Assembly (NCBI GenBank): GCA_963710715.1 | Contig: CAVQBL010000013.1 | Location: 248,001-312,000, forward strand | Direction: 5' to 3' | DNA length: 64,000 bases | Source of the DNA: CAVQBL01 sp963710715 | Lineage (GTDB): Bacteria > Pseudomonadota > Gammaproteobacteria > DSM-16500 | Part shown: positions 16,254-26,027 of the stretch, piece by piece | How the letters are laid out: each line of letters starts with the position of its first letter | Numbering within the stretch: the stretch's first letter is position 1 | Notes under the pieces: model-generated | What the model saw: only the letters and a program-made list of their open reading frames with translations | The model's database searches: none | Told to the model about the DNA's origin: nothing | Made by a program: the position numbers and the translations under genes

Positions 16254-19142
16254 ATGAATACTCCTAGAGATATTCCCAAACCCATGACAGTGAAACAGTA
16301 TGCTGAAAAGATACGTGATGACCTTCAGAATATCAATGAACTAGAAGATCCGAATAATATCATCATCGATACATTTGGTCTCAATTTAAGTGCTCTACAA
16401 AGAAAAGCTATTGAAGAAGCGGTGGGTAAAGTATTTAAAAGAATTGCAAAATTTGAAAAAAAAGATCAACTCACAGTGATAAAATCAATGAATGATGAAA
16501 AAATATTTTTTGCTAATGAGAAAGCATTAATGAAGTGGGGCGTATGGACAAATATAAATTCAATTCACCGCATCGTTGCAAGTAATGTAAGTGATCCTTC
16601 AGCTCTTCCCGTAACTCAATCAGCTGTGATGCATTATATTGATTATTTGGTCCATTGTAGGATGGAAGGGCAGCCAGAGGTACTTGATACTTTAAACCCA
16701 GCAGTGTTACGCGAATTTATTTTTCTAGAAATGCTAAAAAAGGATCAATATGGTAGTCGTACATGGCTACATTGGGTAACAAACAATTGTAGTGAACAAG
16801 TTATTGAAGCATTACTCGCAAAGCTATTGGAAGTCCAAAATAAACAACAACGAGAAGAAAAAAAAGAAGGAAAAAAACCCGATCAACAGCTATTATTGGA
16901 TAAAATTATAGGCTTACCAGATTCAAACGGAAATACCATTTTTCATTGTATATGCATTAAGAATAATCAAAGTGCAACTTTAATCAACAAACTCGCTCAG
17001 CTCACAAGCCATAAAGTATTCAATCAAGAATTGATAGAACAGAACGGATTTGGAAATACACCGTTGCACTTGTGTGTTACGAAAGAAGTTTTTTCTGCAT
17101 CTAGAGCCATCATCAAAGAAGCAGATTCCAAAGCAATAGGTGATGCATTTGTGAAGCAGGATAATAATTATGGATTTAACGCCCTACATGTGGCTGCTTT
17201 AAAGCAAGATTCTGATACATTTCAAACACTCATTACGGTAGCAGGCTCTGCTGCCGTCAGTGAAGCATTGATAGCAGAGCCTGGGATTACTGTACGTCAA
17301 CGCGTAATGCTCGCAGGAGTAGGGCATAACATTGTATTTGTGCTTAATGAACATTCCGGGCTTGATTTTACTCTTGGATTTCAAAACTTTGCAGCGATTA
17401 TGAGATTCAAGGATATTGCTTCTCCTTTTGCTCTTGCTTTAAAGTGGGGTGAGCATAGATGGTTGCCTACTCATAAGATGTCTTTTAAAGTAATCATTGA
17501 GAATGTTAATGATAAATTAACTCCTGATGGAAAAGAAAAAATAATAAAATTATTTGATGAATATTGTTCTTTTGTTAACCGACCTGAAGACAATATTAAA
17601 AATAACTTACAGAAGGATAAGTTTATTACTTTTATTAAACATTACTTAAAACAAGAAAAATGGTACGACGCAGATAAATGGATCGCACTTTTGGAAAAAG
17701 CATATCGAGCTAGCCCTGTTAAAGCAACTCAAGATACGCTCGCTACTTTACTTGCCGGTCGATGCTTAAGTCATTATTACCAAGTAAAGAAACATAAAAA
17801 AACATGGATTGTAAAAGATAAAAATGAAAAATACATCAATACCTTTTACAAGTATTTTCCAATAAATAGTATCAATTACGCTTACCATTGCACACCGCAA
17901 GCTAACTTAGTTATAGCTAATTTTTTTGATGGCGCTAGACTTGGCAAAATTCAATTACCTGCTTCACTTGCTTCATTGTCTGAAAAACAGCTTGAAGCGC
18001 GATTTTGGGCGCATTGTCATGAAGCGGCAATTTATAAGCATCAACAGGCTATAAATCTTTTAAATTTACGCATAGATCCTGTTGCTATAAAAATAAACAT
18101 GTTAAAAAAGATAGGTAGTGATCTTAAAATCGATGATGAAAAGATTATAGAAGAAATAAGTGATCGACTTTATCAGCAAAAAGAGCGTGCAGAGGAAGAG
18201 TATACATTTCAGAGTGAAACAAATTACTATGCCGCATTACAAGAAATGTCAAAAACATTAAGCGATGAATTAAAAGCAGCCCCTCCTCAAAAGGCTGCAT
18301 TGCTTAAAAAAGATATCCAAGATCTTGACCAGCTTATTAAAGCTCACAATGAAACCACAGAAATGGCGAATAACCTGGGAGCATTAAAAGAAGAATTAAA
18401 AAGAATATTTTCTCCGCTTAATTATCTAATCAAGAAACCACATCAGAGATCGAATTTAGATAACGTTATGAACGAAGGAATAAACACATTAAGGAATGTT
18501 GTGCTCAATTATCAATCTGGTGATCAGAATTCTGGAAATGTCATATTAATAATGGCTATAGAGAAGATAATAGAAGAGGTAATGCAAAATTTAAATACTG
18601 CAGCGAAAACTAATCAAGTTTTTGATGAAAAGCGAGATGAGAAATCACAAGACCAGAAAAAATTCTATGAAGGATATCAAATAGCATTGCAATCGGCTCA
18701 AAAAAAGCTGATTACATTAAGAGATAAAATTGAAAAAATTTTAGAATTTAAAGCAGATGAAGCTGACAGTAAAATAGTTGCTAGTGATAGTATTTTAGGT
18801 ATTCAATATTGTACTGCTTGTTTAGTAGAGGTTCAGACTAACAAACCGTCCTCTTCATTGCCAACGATATTTTCTCACACAAAAGATGATAGGATGTTAT
18901 CTTCTGTGGTGAAAGACCTAAAACAATTTGCAGATAATCCGAGTCCAGATACAATTAAGACAATGATTTTGCAGGTCACTGAAACATTGCAGCATCTTAA
19001 GGGCTCTACACCAGAAGCTACTACATCAGACATTCGGGTACGGTTGCTTGAAAAAATAAATTCTTTTCTTCGCGACATGCTTGAATTAAAAAAACAATTC
19101 AAACCTGAAAGTTTCCCCCTAAAGCCATCTCCCTTAGGATGA
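16254..19142 (+). CDS. Large ankyrin-repeat protein, candidate secreted effector
   Basis: 962 residues, no signal peptide or membrane segment. Ankyrin-like repeats lie at residues ~160-340 (GNTIFHCICIKNNQSATLIN, GNTPLHLCVTKEVFSASRAI, GFNALHVAALKQDSDTFQTL). The remaining ~600 residues are helical, Lys/Glu/Gln-rich, with long coiled-coil-like stretches (~640-720, 800-840), and match no enzyme family I know. Large cytosolic ankyrin proteins of this kind are typical Dot/Icm effectors in Legionellales; translocation is inference. There is no CaaX motif (ends PLKPSPLG). A GAGG lies 16 nt before the ATG, weak as a ribosome site. Confidence 0.75.
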   Translation: MNTPRDIPKPMTVKQYAEKIRDDLQNINELEDPNNIIIDTFGLNLSALQRKAIEEAVGKVFKRIAKFEKKDQLTVIKSMNDEKIFFANEKALMKWGVWTNINSIHRIVASNVSDPSALPVTQSAVMHYIDYLVHCRMEGQPEVLDTLNPAVLREFIFLEMLKKDQYGSRTWLHWVTNNCSEQVIEALLAKLLEVQNKQQREEKKEGKKPDQQLLLDKIIGLPDSNGNTIFHCICIKNNQSATLINKLAQLTSHKVFNQELIEQNGFGNTPLHLCVTKEVFSASRAIIKEADSKAIGDAFVKQDNNYGFNALHVAALKQDSDTFQTLITVAGSAAVSEALIAEPGITVRQRVMLAGVGHNIVFVLNEHSGLDFTLGFQNFAAIMRFKDIASPFALALKWGEHRWLPTHKMSFKVIIENVNDKLTPDGKEKIIKLFDEYCSFVNRPEDNIKNNLQKDKFITFIKHYLKQEKWYDADKWIALLEKAYRASPVKATQDTLATLLAGRCLSHYYQVKKHKKTWIVKDKNEKYINTFYKYFPINSINYAYHCTPQANLVIANFFDGARLGKIQLPASLASLSEKQLEARFWAHCHEAAIYKHQQAINLLNLRIDPVAIKINMLKKIGSDLKIDDEKIIEEISDRLYQQKERAEEEYTFQSETNYYAALQEMSKTLSDELKAAPPQKAALLKKDIQDLDQLIKAHNETTEMANNLGALKEELKRIFSPLNYLIKKPHQRSNLDNVMNEGINTLRNVVLNYQSGDQNSGNVILIMAIEKIIEEVMQNLNTAAKTNQVFDEKRDEKSQDQKKFYEGYQIALQSAQKKLITLRDKIEKILEFKADEADSKIVASDSILGIQYCTACLVEVQTNKPSSSLPTIFSHTKDDRMLSSVVKDLKQFADNPSPDTIKTMILQVTETLQHLKGSTPEATTSDIRVRLLEKINSFLRDMLELKKQFKPESFPLKPSPLG

Positions 19143-19149
19143 TGAATCA

Positions 19150-19731
19150 TCAACCTTTAAATTTCTCCTCCACAAAATCCCAATTCACAATTTTCCAAAA
19201 ATTATCAACATACGTTGGGCGCATATTGCGATAATCAATGTAATACGCGTGTTCCCACACATCGCACGTAAGCAGTGCTGTTTTGTCTTGTGTCATGGGG
19301 GTGCCAGCGTTGCTAGTGCTAATAATTTCTAGTTCGCCTTTTGCGTTTTTAGTGAGCCATCCCCAACCCGATCCGAATGTGGTAATTGCTGTTTGGCTAA
19401 ATTTCTTTTTAAACTCATCAAAAGAACCAAATGTTTTCTTGATTGCATCTGCGAGTTTTCCGTGTGGCTCGCCGCTGCTTTTTGGTGACATGCAGTGCCA
19501 ATAAAAAGTATGATTCCAAACTTGTGCTGCGTTATTAAAAATACCGCCGCTGGATTTTTTAATAATTTGCTCAAGTGGCATATCAGCAAATTCAGTATTC
19601 GGAATTAATTCATTTAATTTGTTCACGTAAGCTTGATGATGCTTACCATAATGATATTCTAATGTTTCTTTAGAAATGTAAGGTTGTAGTGCATCCAGTG
19701 CGTAAGGTAATTTCGGTAATTCGTGTTTCAT
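19150..19731 (-). CDS. sodB: Superoxide dismutase, Fe type
   Basis: 193 residues. Metal ligands fit: His in YHYGKHHQAYVNKLN, His in QVWNHTFYWHCM, and Asp/His in CDVWEHAYYIDYRN. FGSGWGWL and the Gln-containing AAQVWNHTFYW fit the iron form. It removes superoxide in the cytoplasm. It is 11 nt downstream of map on the same strand, so probably cotranscribed. Confidence 0.96.
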   Translation of the reverse strand: MKHELPKLPYALDALQPYISKETLEYHYGKHHQAYVNKLNELIPNTEFADMPLEQIIKKSSGGIFNNAAQVWNHTFYWHCMSPKSSGEPHGKLADAIKKTFGSFDEFKKKFSQTAITTFGSGWGWLTKNAKGELEIISTSNAGTPMTQDKTALLTCDVWEHAYYIDYRNMRPTYVDNFWKIVNWDFVEEKFKG

Positions 19732-19742
19732 GATATCTCTCC

Positions 19743-20513
19743 TTAAAAAGTTTCATCCGAACGTTTAGTGAGTACTTCAAATCCTGTTTCCGTAACTAAA
19801 ATAGTATGTTCCCATTGAGCTGAAAGACTATGATCTTTTGTCACAACTGTCCAGCCGTCGGGTAACAATTTAATAAAGCGTTTACCGGCATTAATCATCG
19901 GTTCTATGGTGAAAATCATGCCAGGGACTAAAGCATCACCAGTGCCTTGGGTGCCATAATGCAATACATTGGCATCAGGCTCATGGAAAATTTTTCCAAT
20001 GCCGTGACCGCAGTATTCACGTACAACAGAAAAACGATTTTTTTCTGCATAGTGTTGAATAGCTGCGCCAATGTCACCCAGGCGCGCATTGGGTTTCACT
20101 TCTTGAATGCCAAGATATAAGCATTCTAAAGTTGTTTTAATTAAACGGTCAGCAAGAATAGAAGGTTTGCCTGTGACAAACATTTTGCTGGTATCACCAT
20201 GGTAACCCTCTTTTATAACAGTCACATCAATATTGATAATATCGCCATCTTTTAATTCTCGAGGCCCTGGAATGCCATGACAGACTTGATGATTGACGGA
20301 TGTGCAGATAGATTTAGGAAACCCTTGGTAATTTAAAGGTGCAGGAATGGCTTTTTGTGTGTTGACGATATAATCATGACAAATTTGATTTAATTCATCT
20401 GTCGTGACACCAACGCGTACATGTGGCCCTATCATTTCTAAAACTTCAGCCGCTAAGCGTCCTGCAACACGCATTTTTTCAATTTCATCGGAGGTTTTAA
20501 TGGTTATACTCAT
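19743..20513 (-). CDS. map: Type I methionine aminopeptidase
   Basis: 256 residues with the five metal ligands of the pita-bread fold: D in INIDVTV, D in YHGDTSKMF, H in CGHGIGKIFHEPD, E in FTIEPM and E near the C-terminus (QWEHTILVTE). It removes initiator methionine from nascent proteins. rpsB lies divergently upstream, ~1.8 kb away beyond the porin gene; map and rpsB are neighbours in many gammaproteobacteria. Confidence 0.97.
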   Translation of the reverse strand: MSITIKTSDEIEKMRVAGRLAAEVLEMIGPHVRVGVTTDELNQICHDYIVNTQKAIPAPLNYQGFPKSICTSVNHQVCHGIPGPRELKDGDIINIDVTVIKEGYHGDTSKMFVTGKPSILADRLIKTTLECLYLGIQEVKPNARLGDIGAAIQHYAEKNRFSVVREYCGHGIGKIFHEPDANVLHYGTQGTGDALVPGMIFTIEPMINAGKRFIKLLPDGWTVVTKDHSLSAQWEHTILVTETGFEVLTKRSDETF

Positions 20514-20597
20514 AAGTCTTACGTCATAGAATTATCTGCGCATACAATAGCATAAGGGAAGGTTATTATCATCTATAATGAGAAATATCAGACTGCT

Positions 20598-21755
20598 TTA
20601 TCCAAATTTAAAAAAAGCTTCTAACGCATAAGATTGAACATTATTGCTCGTAATCACGCCGCTTTTGTTCGTGAAAGAGCTGACATTGGAAAAATCATGC
20701 CGTGTTTCAGCGCGAATTTCTAAATTTTTAATGGGTATGTAGCCTAGAGATAAAGTCGCTTCTTTCCACGCTTGCCTTACTCCGGTGCGATAACCGTTTT
20801 GATCATTAAAATATTCACCACGCAAAGATGTTGCCCAACAATCATTGAATTTATAATTAAGATAAGCAGCAATCCCTTGCCAAACTGCTTTATTATTCTT
20901 GCCATTCGGTGATGTTGCAGTTGTTTGCCATCCATAATCATAATTTGCAATAAAGCTTAATTTTTTTGTTATGTTAAAAGTCGCAATTAAATCAATTAAA
21001 GTACGCCAGCCTTTTGGTCCTGTATCCGTTTGAGGTGTTGCGCGCTCTTGGCCTGAATATATTGTAGATTCGAATGAAAATATGGAATTTAGGGTGTAAG
21101 TGCCATTTAATTCTATCGTTTTATCTCGACTCCAATCCCGAATATTATCCCAACCGTTGTTGACGCCAACGATTAAAGTCAGCTTATCATTTACGACATA
21201 CGTTCCGCGTAATCCCAATACCGTGAAAGGTTCTGCGTACCCATAAAGAATGGAGCGCGAAAAATTAGAATCTTGCGTGGGATCAAGGCCCTCATAGCCC
21301 GCTAATTCCAGAAAGCGTCCACCACTCAACGTAAATGCATTTTTTGTATATTGTAAAAAAACTTGTGGGACATCAAAGCTGAATGTTTGTGAATCAAATT
21401 CGGTGATGGGTTTAAACCCATAAGGCGCAAAGATATTAGTGTCATAACCCATAATCGGATTGATTAAACCACCAAATCCTTGAGAAGGTTGATATGCCAA
21501 TGTGATGGCGGCTTGGTGCAGGGTTAAGCCATGTTGTTCTGTATCAAATACTCTGTCAAAAACCTGGCTAGTAAAAAAATTTCTCGGGAGATTATTATAA
21601 GACCCATCGATGTAACCCGAAATTTTCAAAGGACTTGCTTCTTTTGAGGTGTCTGCAAAAACCCCCGCCGGAATAAAGAAGCTAACAACAAATAACCAGG
21701 AAAGTTTACGCACTATTTTTTTTGAAATAAGGTTAACCACTTGGGATTCCATCAA
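20598..21755 (-). CDS. Outer-membrane beta-barrel porin-like protein (BBP2-like)
   Basis: 385 residues with a signal peptide ending near VFADT, followed by alternating beta strands (ISGYIDGSYNNL, LTLHQAAITLAYQP, TLIVGVNNGWDN, LSFIANYDYGW, EIRAETRHDF) and a terminal Phe-Lys-Phe-Gly, as needed for Bam insertion. It looks like the Gcw_chp/BBP2 barrel group; substrate unknown. It stands between map and rpsB, breaking their usual adjacency. Confidence 0.75.
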   Translation of the reverse strand: MMESQVVNLISKKIVRKLSWLFVVSFFIPAGVFADTSKEASPLKISGYIDGSYNNLPRNFFTSQVFDRVFDTEQHGLTLHQAAITLAYQPSQGFGGLINPIMGYDTNIFAPYGFKPITEFDSQTFSFDVPQVFLQYTKNAFTLSGGRFLELAGYEGLDPTQDSNFSRSILYGYAEPFTVLGLRGTYVVNDKLTLIVGVNNGWDNIRDWSRDKTIELNGTYTLNSIFSFESTIYSGQERATPQTDTGPKGWRTLIDLIATFNITKKLSFIANYDYGWQTTATSPNGKNNKAVWQGIAAYLNYKFNDCWATSLRGEYFNDQNGYRTGVRQAWKEATLSLGYIPIKNLEIRAETRHDFSNVSSFTNKSGVITSNNVQSYALEAFFKFG

Positions 21756-22194
21756 TTCGAATTAATTACGGGAATGAGTTTAACATCTGTTGTCTTACCA
21801 GATGAAGCCGATATTTCTAAATTGGCCTCTACAGGATGGCAAAGAAATTGCGGAAATATTGGGCAAGTATCTGGATTTAAAAGAACGCATTAAAGAAATG
21901 CTAGATATGGTTGAAAGTCCTGATCGCGGAAGCAAATGTTAGAAAGGAAATAGCAGCGTCAGACCTGTCCCTTTTTTTCTACGCGTGTCAATACCTTATC
22001 TAATTCATTCGCATTAAATTTTACTGATTTATAAGCTATTCATCACTTCAAAAGAAGGGGTCACGTCTCGCCATTTTAGCAAAAAGGTAACATTCCTAAA
22101 TTGGTCCTACAACATATTGTTGAAAACACCTATTTATGGTATAAAGGCGGGCTTTCATTAGCAATTGAAAATTAACTTAAACTTAACTTAAACC
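21756..22194. other. Intergenic region with ORF fragment and repeat debris
   Basis: A 46-codon frame at 21802-21942 (MKPIFLNWPLQDGKEIAEIL, then GKYLDLKERIKEML) looks like a helical C-terminal fragment of a lost gene; I cannot name it. Shortly after are ACCTGTCCC (from 21964) and GGGGTCACGTCTCGCC (from 22058), the latter matching the palindromic element found between toxin cassettes at 53-59 kb. Confidence 0.35.
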
Positions 22195-22288
22195 CCACAC
22201 ACGTACCATAAGCGTCGGCCGGGTGCCCAACGAAAGGCGGGTTAGCAGACGAGATACGTGGAGGCTTAACCCACTGGAGAAGATAGAA
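22195..22288 (+). promoter_or_regulatory. Probable rpsB leader (S2 autoregulatory RNA)
   Basis: The ~94 nt before rpsB are unusually GC-rich and fold into helices (GGGTGCCC region; GGGTTAGC paired with GCTTAACCC around the ATACGTGGAGG segment). In gammaproteobacteria the rpsB leader binds S2 and represses rpsB-tsf. Assignment rests on position and pairing only. Confidence 0.5.
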
Positions 22289-23030
22289 ATGACGTTATCC
22301 GTTAGTATGCGTGACATGTTAAAAGCCGGTGTACATTTTGGTCACCAAACCCGTTATTGGAACCCTAAAATGGGTCCTTATATTTACGGTTTCCGCAATA
22401 AAATCCATATTATTAACTTAGAAAAAACCTTGCCCATGTTGCAAGATGCTTTGAATTTTATTGGTAGCATCGCAGCAAAAAAAGGCAAAATTTTGTTCGT
22501 TGGCACCAAACATGCGGCGCAAGATATTATCAAAGAAGAAGCCATACGTTGCCATATGCCTTACGTTGATCATCGTTGGTTAGGTGGAATGTTGACTAAC
22601 TATAAAACTATTCGTCAATCGATCAAGCGTCTTAAAGAATTAGAATCCATGTTTGAAAAAGGCAAATTTGGTCGCTTACTAAAGAAAGAAATTCTGCGAC
22701 TTAACCCGTGAAAAAGACAAACTTGAGCGTAGTTTAGGCGGTATCAAAAATATGGGTGGTTTGCCAGATGCCTTGTTTGTCATCGATGTTGGCCATGAAA
22801 AAATTGCAGTGAGTGAAGCTAATCGACTCGGCATTCCTGTGGTTGGCGTTGTGGATACGAATAATAGCCCCGATGGCATGTCATATGTTATTCCTGGCAA
22901 TGACGATTCTATTCGTTCAATCAGACTTTATGTTAAGTGTGTTGCCGATGCGATTTTAGAAGCACGTGCAAGCAATCCCGACATTAGAGATGAAGAAGAG
23001 GTTGTCGAAGTAGTAGAGAAGAAACCGTAG
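22289..23030 (+). pseudogene. rpsB: 30S ribosomal protein S2, frameshifted in this sequence
   Basis: Starts MTLSVSMRDMLKAGVHFGHQ with typical S2 sequence (TRYWNPKMGPYIYGFRNKIH, FVGTKHAAQDIIKEEA, HRWLGGMLTNYKTIRQSIKR). An extra A at about 22703 shifts the frame to a stop at 22711. Removing it restores LTREKDKLERSLGGIKNMGG and the rest of S2 (PDALFVIDVGHEKIAVSEAN) to 23030. An S2 protein is essential, so either the sequence is wrong here or another copy exists. The first of a run of five damaged genes. Confidence 0.9.
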
Positions 23031-23076
23031 AAATTCGTTATACGGCAGATGATGAAGAGAGGAAAGGAGTAATTCT

Positions 23077-23959
23077 ATGACAGTGATTCAGCTGCACAAG
23101 TAAAAGAATTACGTGAACGTACCGGTGCTGGCATGATGGAATGTAAAAAAGCCTTAGCTGCAACGAGTGGTGATATACAACTTGCTATTGAAGAGTTGCG
23201 TAAATCAGGCAGGGCAAAAGCAGATAAAAAAGCGGGTCGTGTTGCTGCAGAAGGTATTGTTGTCATTCGTACCGGATCAGATGGCAAACAAGCTGTTATG
23301 CTTGAAATTAATAGTGAAACCGATTTTGTTGCGCGTGATGCTAACTTCTTAGCGTTTGCGGATGCGGTGGCAGAAACTGCATTAGCTGCTAAGGTGAAAG
23401 ATGTTCAAGCACTATTAGCATTGCCTTTATCAGGCCAATCTATGACGATTGAAGAAGCTCGCCAAGCATTGGTTGCAAAAGTGGGTGAAAATATCAAATT
23501 CGTCGTATCGCATCAATCGCCCTGGTGCAACAACCATTGGCACTTATCTCACGGTAACCGTATTGGCGTTATTGTTGAGTTGGAAGGTGATAACCAAGAG
23601 TTAGCGAGAGATATCGCGATGCATATTGCAGCTGCAAAACCACTGGTGATTACACCGGAAGAAGTTCCAAGTGATATCGTTGCCAAAGAAAAAGAAATTT
23701 ATATGGCGCAAGCAGCAAACAGTGGTAAACCAAAAGAAATCATTGAGAAAATGGTGACAGGTCGATTCAAGAAATTCTTAGATGAAGTGAGCTTATTAGG
23801 CCAGCCTTTTGTTAAAGATCCCGAAGTCATTATAGCTAACTTACTTAATAAGCACGTGCAAAAGTGATCGCATTTACTCGTTTTGAAGTAGGTGAAGGAA
23901 TTGAAAAAGAATCTGAAGATTTTGTGGAAGCAGTCATGTCTCAAGTGCAAGGCAGCTAA
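23077..23959 (+). pseudogene. tsf: Elongation factor Ts, with several single-base indels
   Basis: Starts MTVI, then loses one T near 23088 (the frame should read S-A-A-Q-V-K-E-L-R-E-R-T). Three single-base losses around 23500-23565 cancel out: the expected ENIKFRRIASI, APGATTIGTYL and HGNRIGVIVELEGDN lie in successive frames. A last shift near 23860 separates LLNKHV from AKVIAFTRFEVGEGIEKESE and the stop at 23957-23959. EF-Ts recycles EF-Tu-GDP. The codons are well preserved; only the frame is broken. An AAGGAG ribosome site precedes the ATG. Confidence 0.9.
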
Positions 23960-23962
23960 TGT

Positions 23963-24707
23963 ATGGGTAATAAATCATCGCGCTCGGTTATTTATCAACG
24001 AATTTGGTTAAATTTAAGCGGAGAAGTCTCTGCAAGGAGATAAGAACAGTGCTTTTGATTCAAAAAAATTATTCCATATTGCTTCTGAGATAGAGAGTGT
24101 CGCTAAATTAGGGATTCAAGTTGCTATAGTGATGGGTGGTGGTAATTTAATTCGTGGGGCAGATTTTGATACTGGTGGTAACATTGATAGAATTACTGCA
24201 GATCAAATGGGTATGTTGGCCACGGTCATCAATGGCTTAGCATTGCGTGATGCTTTGAATGAAATGTCACTCAACGTTTCTTTAATGTCTGCTATTGCTG
24301 TCCCTGGGCTAGTCAATATTTATAACCGTAATTTAGCAAAAGAAGAGTTGCAACAAGGTAAAGTTGTTATTTTTGTAGCGTGGCACAGGCAATCCTTTAG
24401 TGACGACGGATTCTGCTGCTGCTTTACGTGGCATTGAAATTAGACGCAGATATTGTACTTAAAGCCACCAAAGTGAATGGCGTTTTCGCAGCGGATCCAA
24501 TTAAAAATCCTAAAGCCGAACGTTATCAATCCTTAACGTATGATGAAGTACTTGAACAGCGCTTAGGTGTGATGGATTTAAATGCTATTTTACTATGTAA
24601 AGATAATGATTTGCCACTGCGCGTTTTTAATATGAACGAAGAAGAATGCTTTAAAACGTATTGTGTTAGGCGAAGAAATTGGTACATTGATTAAAAGCGG
24701 AGGCTAA
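23963..24707 (+). pseudogene. pyrH: UMP kinase, with several single-base indels
   Basis: MGNKSSRSVIYQRI is followed by shifts near 24005-24045 within LKLSGEVLAGDKN. IGIQVAIVMGGGNLIRG-like sequence then reads correctly (observed LGIQVAIVMGGGNLIRGADF), with more shifts near 24380-24400 and 24655, where the conserved VAGTGNPLVTTDSAAALRGI should be, and finally GTLIKSGG before the stop. PyrH phosphorylates UMP to UDP. It starts 4 nt after the tsf stop, matching the conserved operon order. Confidence 0.88.
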
Positions 24708-24711
24708 AGCT

Positions 24712-25271
24712 ATGTCGCAAAAAATAATGAAAGATGCTGAAGCACGTATGCAGAAAAGCATAGATGTATTTAAAGAAGAAATTGCAAAATTGCGTACCGG
24801 TCGTGCTCATCCTAGTCTCCTAGAACATATTCGCGTAGATTATTATGGTAATCCAACGCCCATTAAGTCAGGTGGCAAATGTGACTATTGGAGATGCACG
24901 AACATTGGCGATTACTCCTTGGGAAAAAAAATGATTCCAGTCAATTGAAAAAGCCATTCATGAATTCGGATTTAGGTTTAAATCCCAGCGACATCGGGCG
25001 AAATGATACGTGTTCCTATGCCAGCACTCACTGAAGAAAGACGAAAAGAATTAATCAAAGTAGTACGTAATGAAGCGGAAACTGCGCGTGTGAGTATTCG
25101 CAATGTGCGACGTGATGCAAATACTGAATTAAAAGAATTATTGAAAAAGAAAGAAATTACTGAAGATGAAGAGCGTCGCTCAAGTGAAAGTATGCAGAAA
25201 CTACAGATAAATTTATTGCTGAAGTGGACCAATTGCTAGCAGCAAAAGAAACTGACTTAATGGCAATTTAA
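24712..25271 (+). pseudogene. frr: Ribosome recycling factor, with several single-base indels
   Basis: MSQKIMKDAEARMQKSIDVF then LRTGRAHPSLLEHIRVDYYG is clean to ~24855. Extra bases then break VTIGDARTLAITPWEK and MNSDLGLNP-like parts. IRVPMPALTEERRKELIKVV is intact from ~25003, and one missing A near 25203 breaks the tail; the remainder reads AEVDQLLAAKETDLMAI to the stop at 25269-25271. RRF splits post-termination ribosomes with EF-G. Both insertions and deletions occur. Confidence 0.88.
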
Positions 25272-26027
25272 TGAATATTCACTACGTTACCTCGACATAT
25301 TGCTATCATTATGGATGGCAATGGCCGTTGGGCAAAAAAGCGATTTTTGCCGCGTTTTGCTGGTCATAAAGCAGGTGTTGAAGCGGTGCGTAAAATTGTG
25401 AAAGCATGCGTTGAAAAAAATATCGAAGTACTTACGCTTGTTTGCTTTTAGCAGAAAATTGGCGTCGCCCTGCGAAGAAGTGAGTTATTTAATGGAATTG
25501 TTTTTAATGGTCTTGAGCGTGAAGTGCAAAAATTGCATGAAAAAAATATTCAATTGCGTATTATTGGTGATCGTTCCCGTTTTGATGAAAAATTGCAGGA
25601 ACAAATCAATGAAGTAGAAGCAATTGACAGCAAAAAATACGCGGCTTAAATTAGTTATTGCAGCTGATTATGGTGGCCAATGGGATATTGAGCGAAGCAT
25701 GTCGACAGTTATAGTCGATGAAGTGAAAAAGGTCAGCTTTCAAGTCAAGACATTACTCCCGAATTGATAAAACAGTAAAATCATTTGCAGATTTACCTGA
25801 TCCAGATTTTTTATTCGTACGAGTGGTGAACAGCGCATTAGTAATTTTATGCTTTGGCAATTGGCATATACTGAATTTATTTTTCTGATATGCTATGGCC
25901 TGATTTTGATGCGGCAGAATTAGATAAAGCGTTAGAATTTTTTGCTAATCGTGAACGTCGTTTTGGCTGCACCAGCGAACAACTCAAGTCCGAGGCAGGT
26001 GAGTCCTTATGCTTAAACAAAGAGTAA
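25271..26027 (+). pseudogene. uppS: Undecaprenyl diphosphate synthase, with many single-base indels
   Basis: The ATG overlaps the frr stop (TAATG). Pieces in different frames spell the family: RHIAIIMDGNGRWAKKR, FAGHKAGVEAVRKIVKAC, VLTLFAFSAENWRRP-like, LRIIGDRSRFDE, AADYGGQWDIERS, ADLPDPDFFIRTSGEQRISN-like, FWQLAYTEFIF-like, WPDFDAAELDKALEFFANRE. The last frame reads on into the start of cdsA. UppS makes the C55 lipid carrier for peptidoglycan. At least eight frame changes in 750 nt make this the most damaged of the five. Confidence 0.85.

Noticed and set aside
22223..22288. N-terminal extension of S2 in the same frame
   Set aside because: It reads the structured leader RNA; S2 starts at the ATG at 22289.
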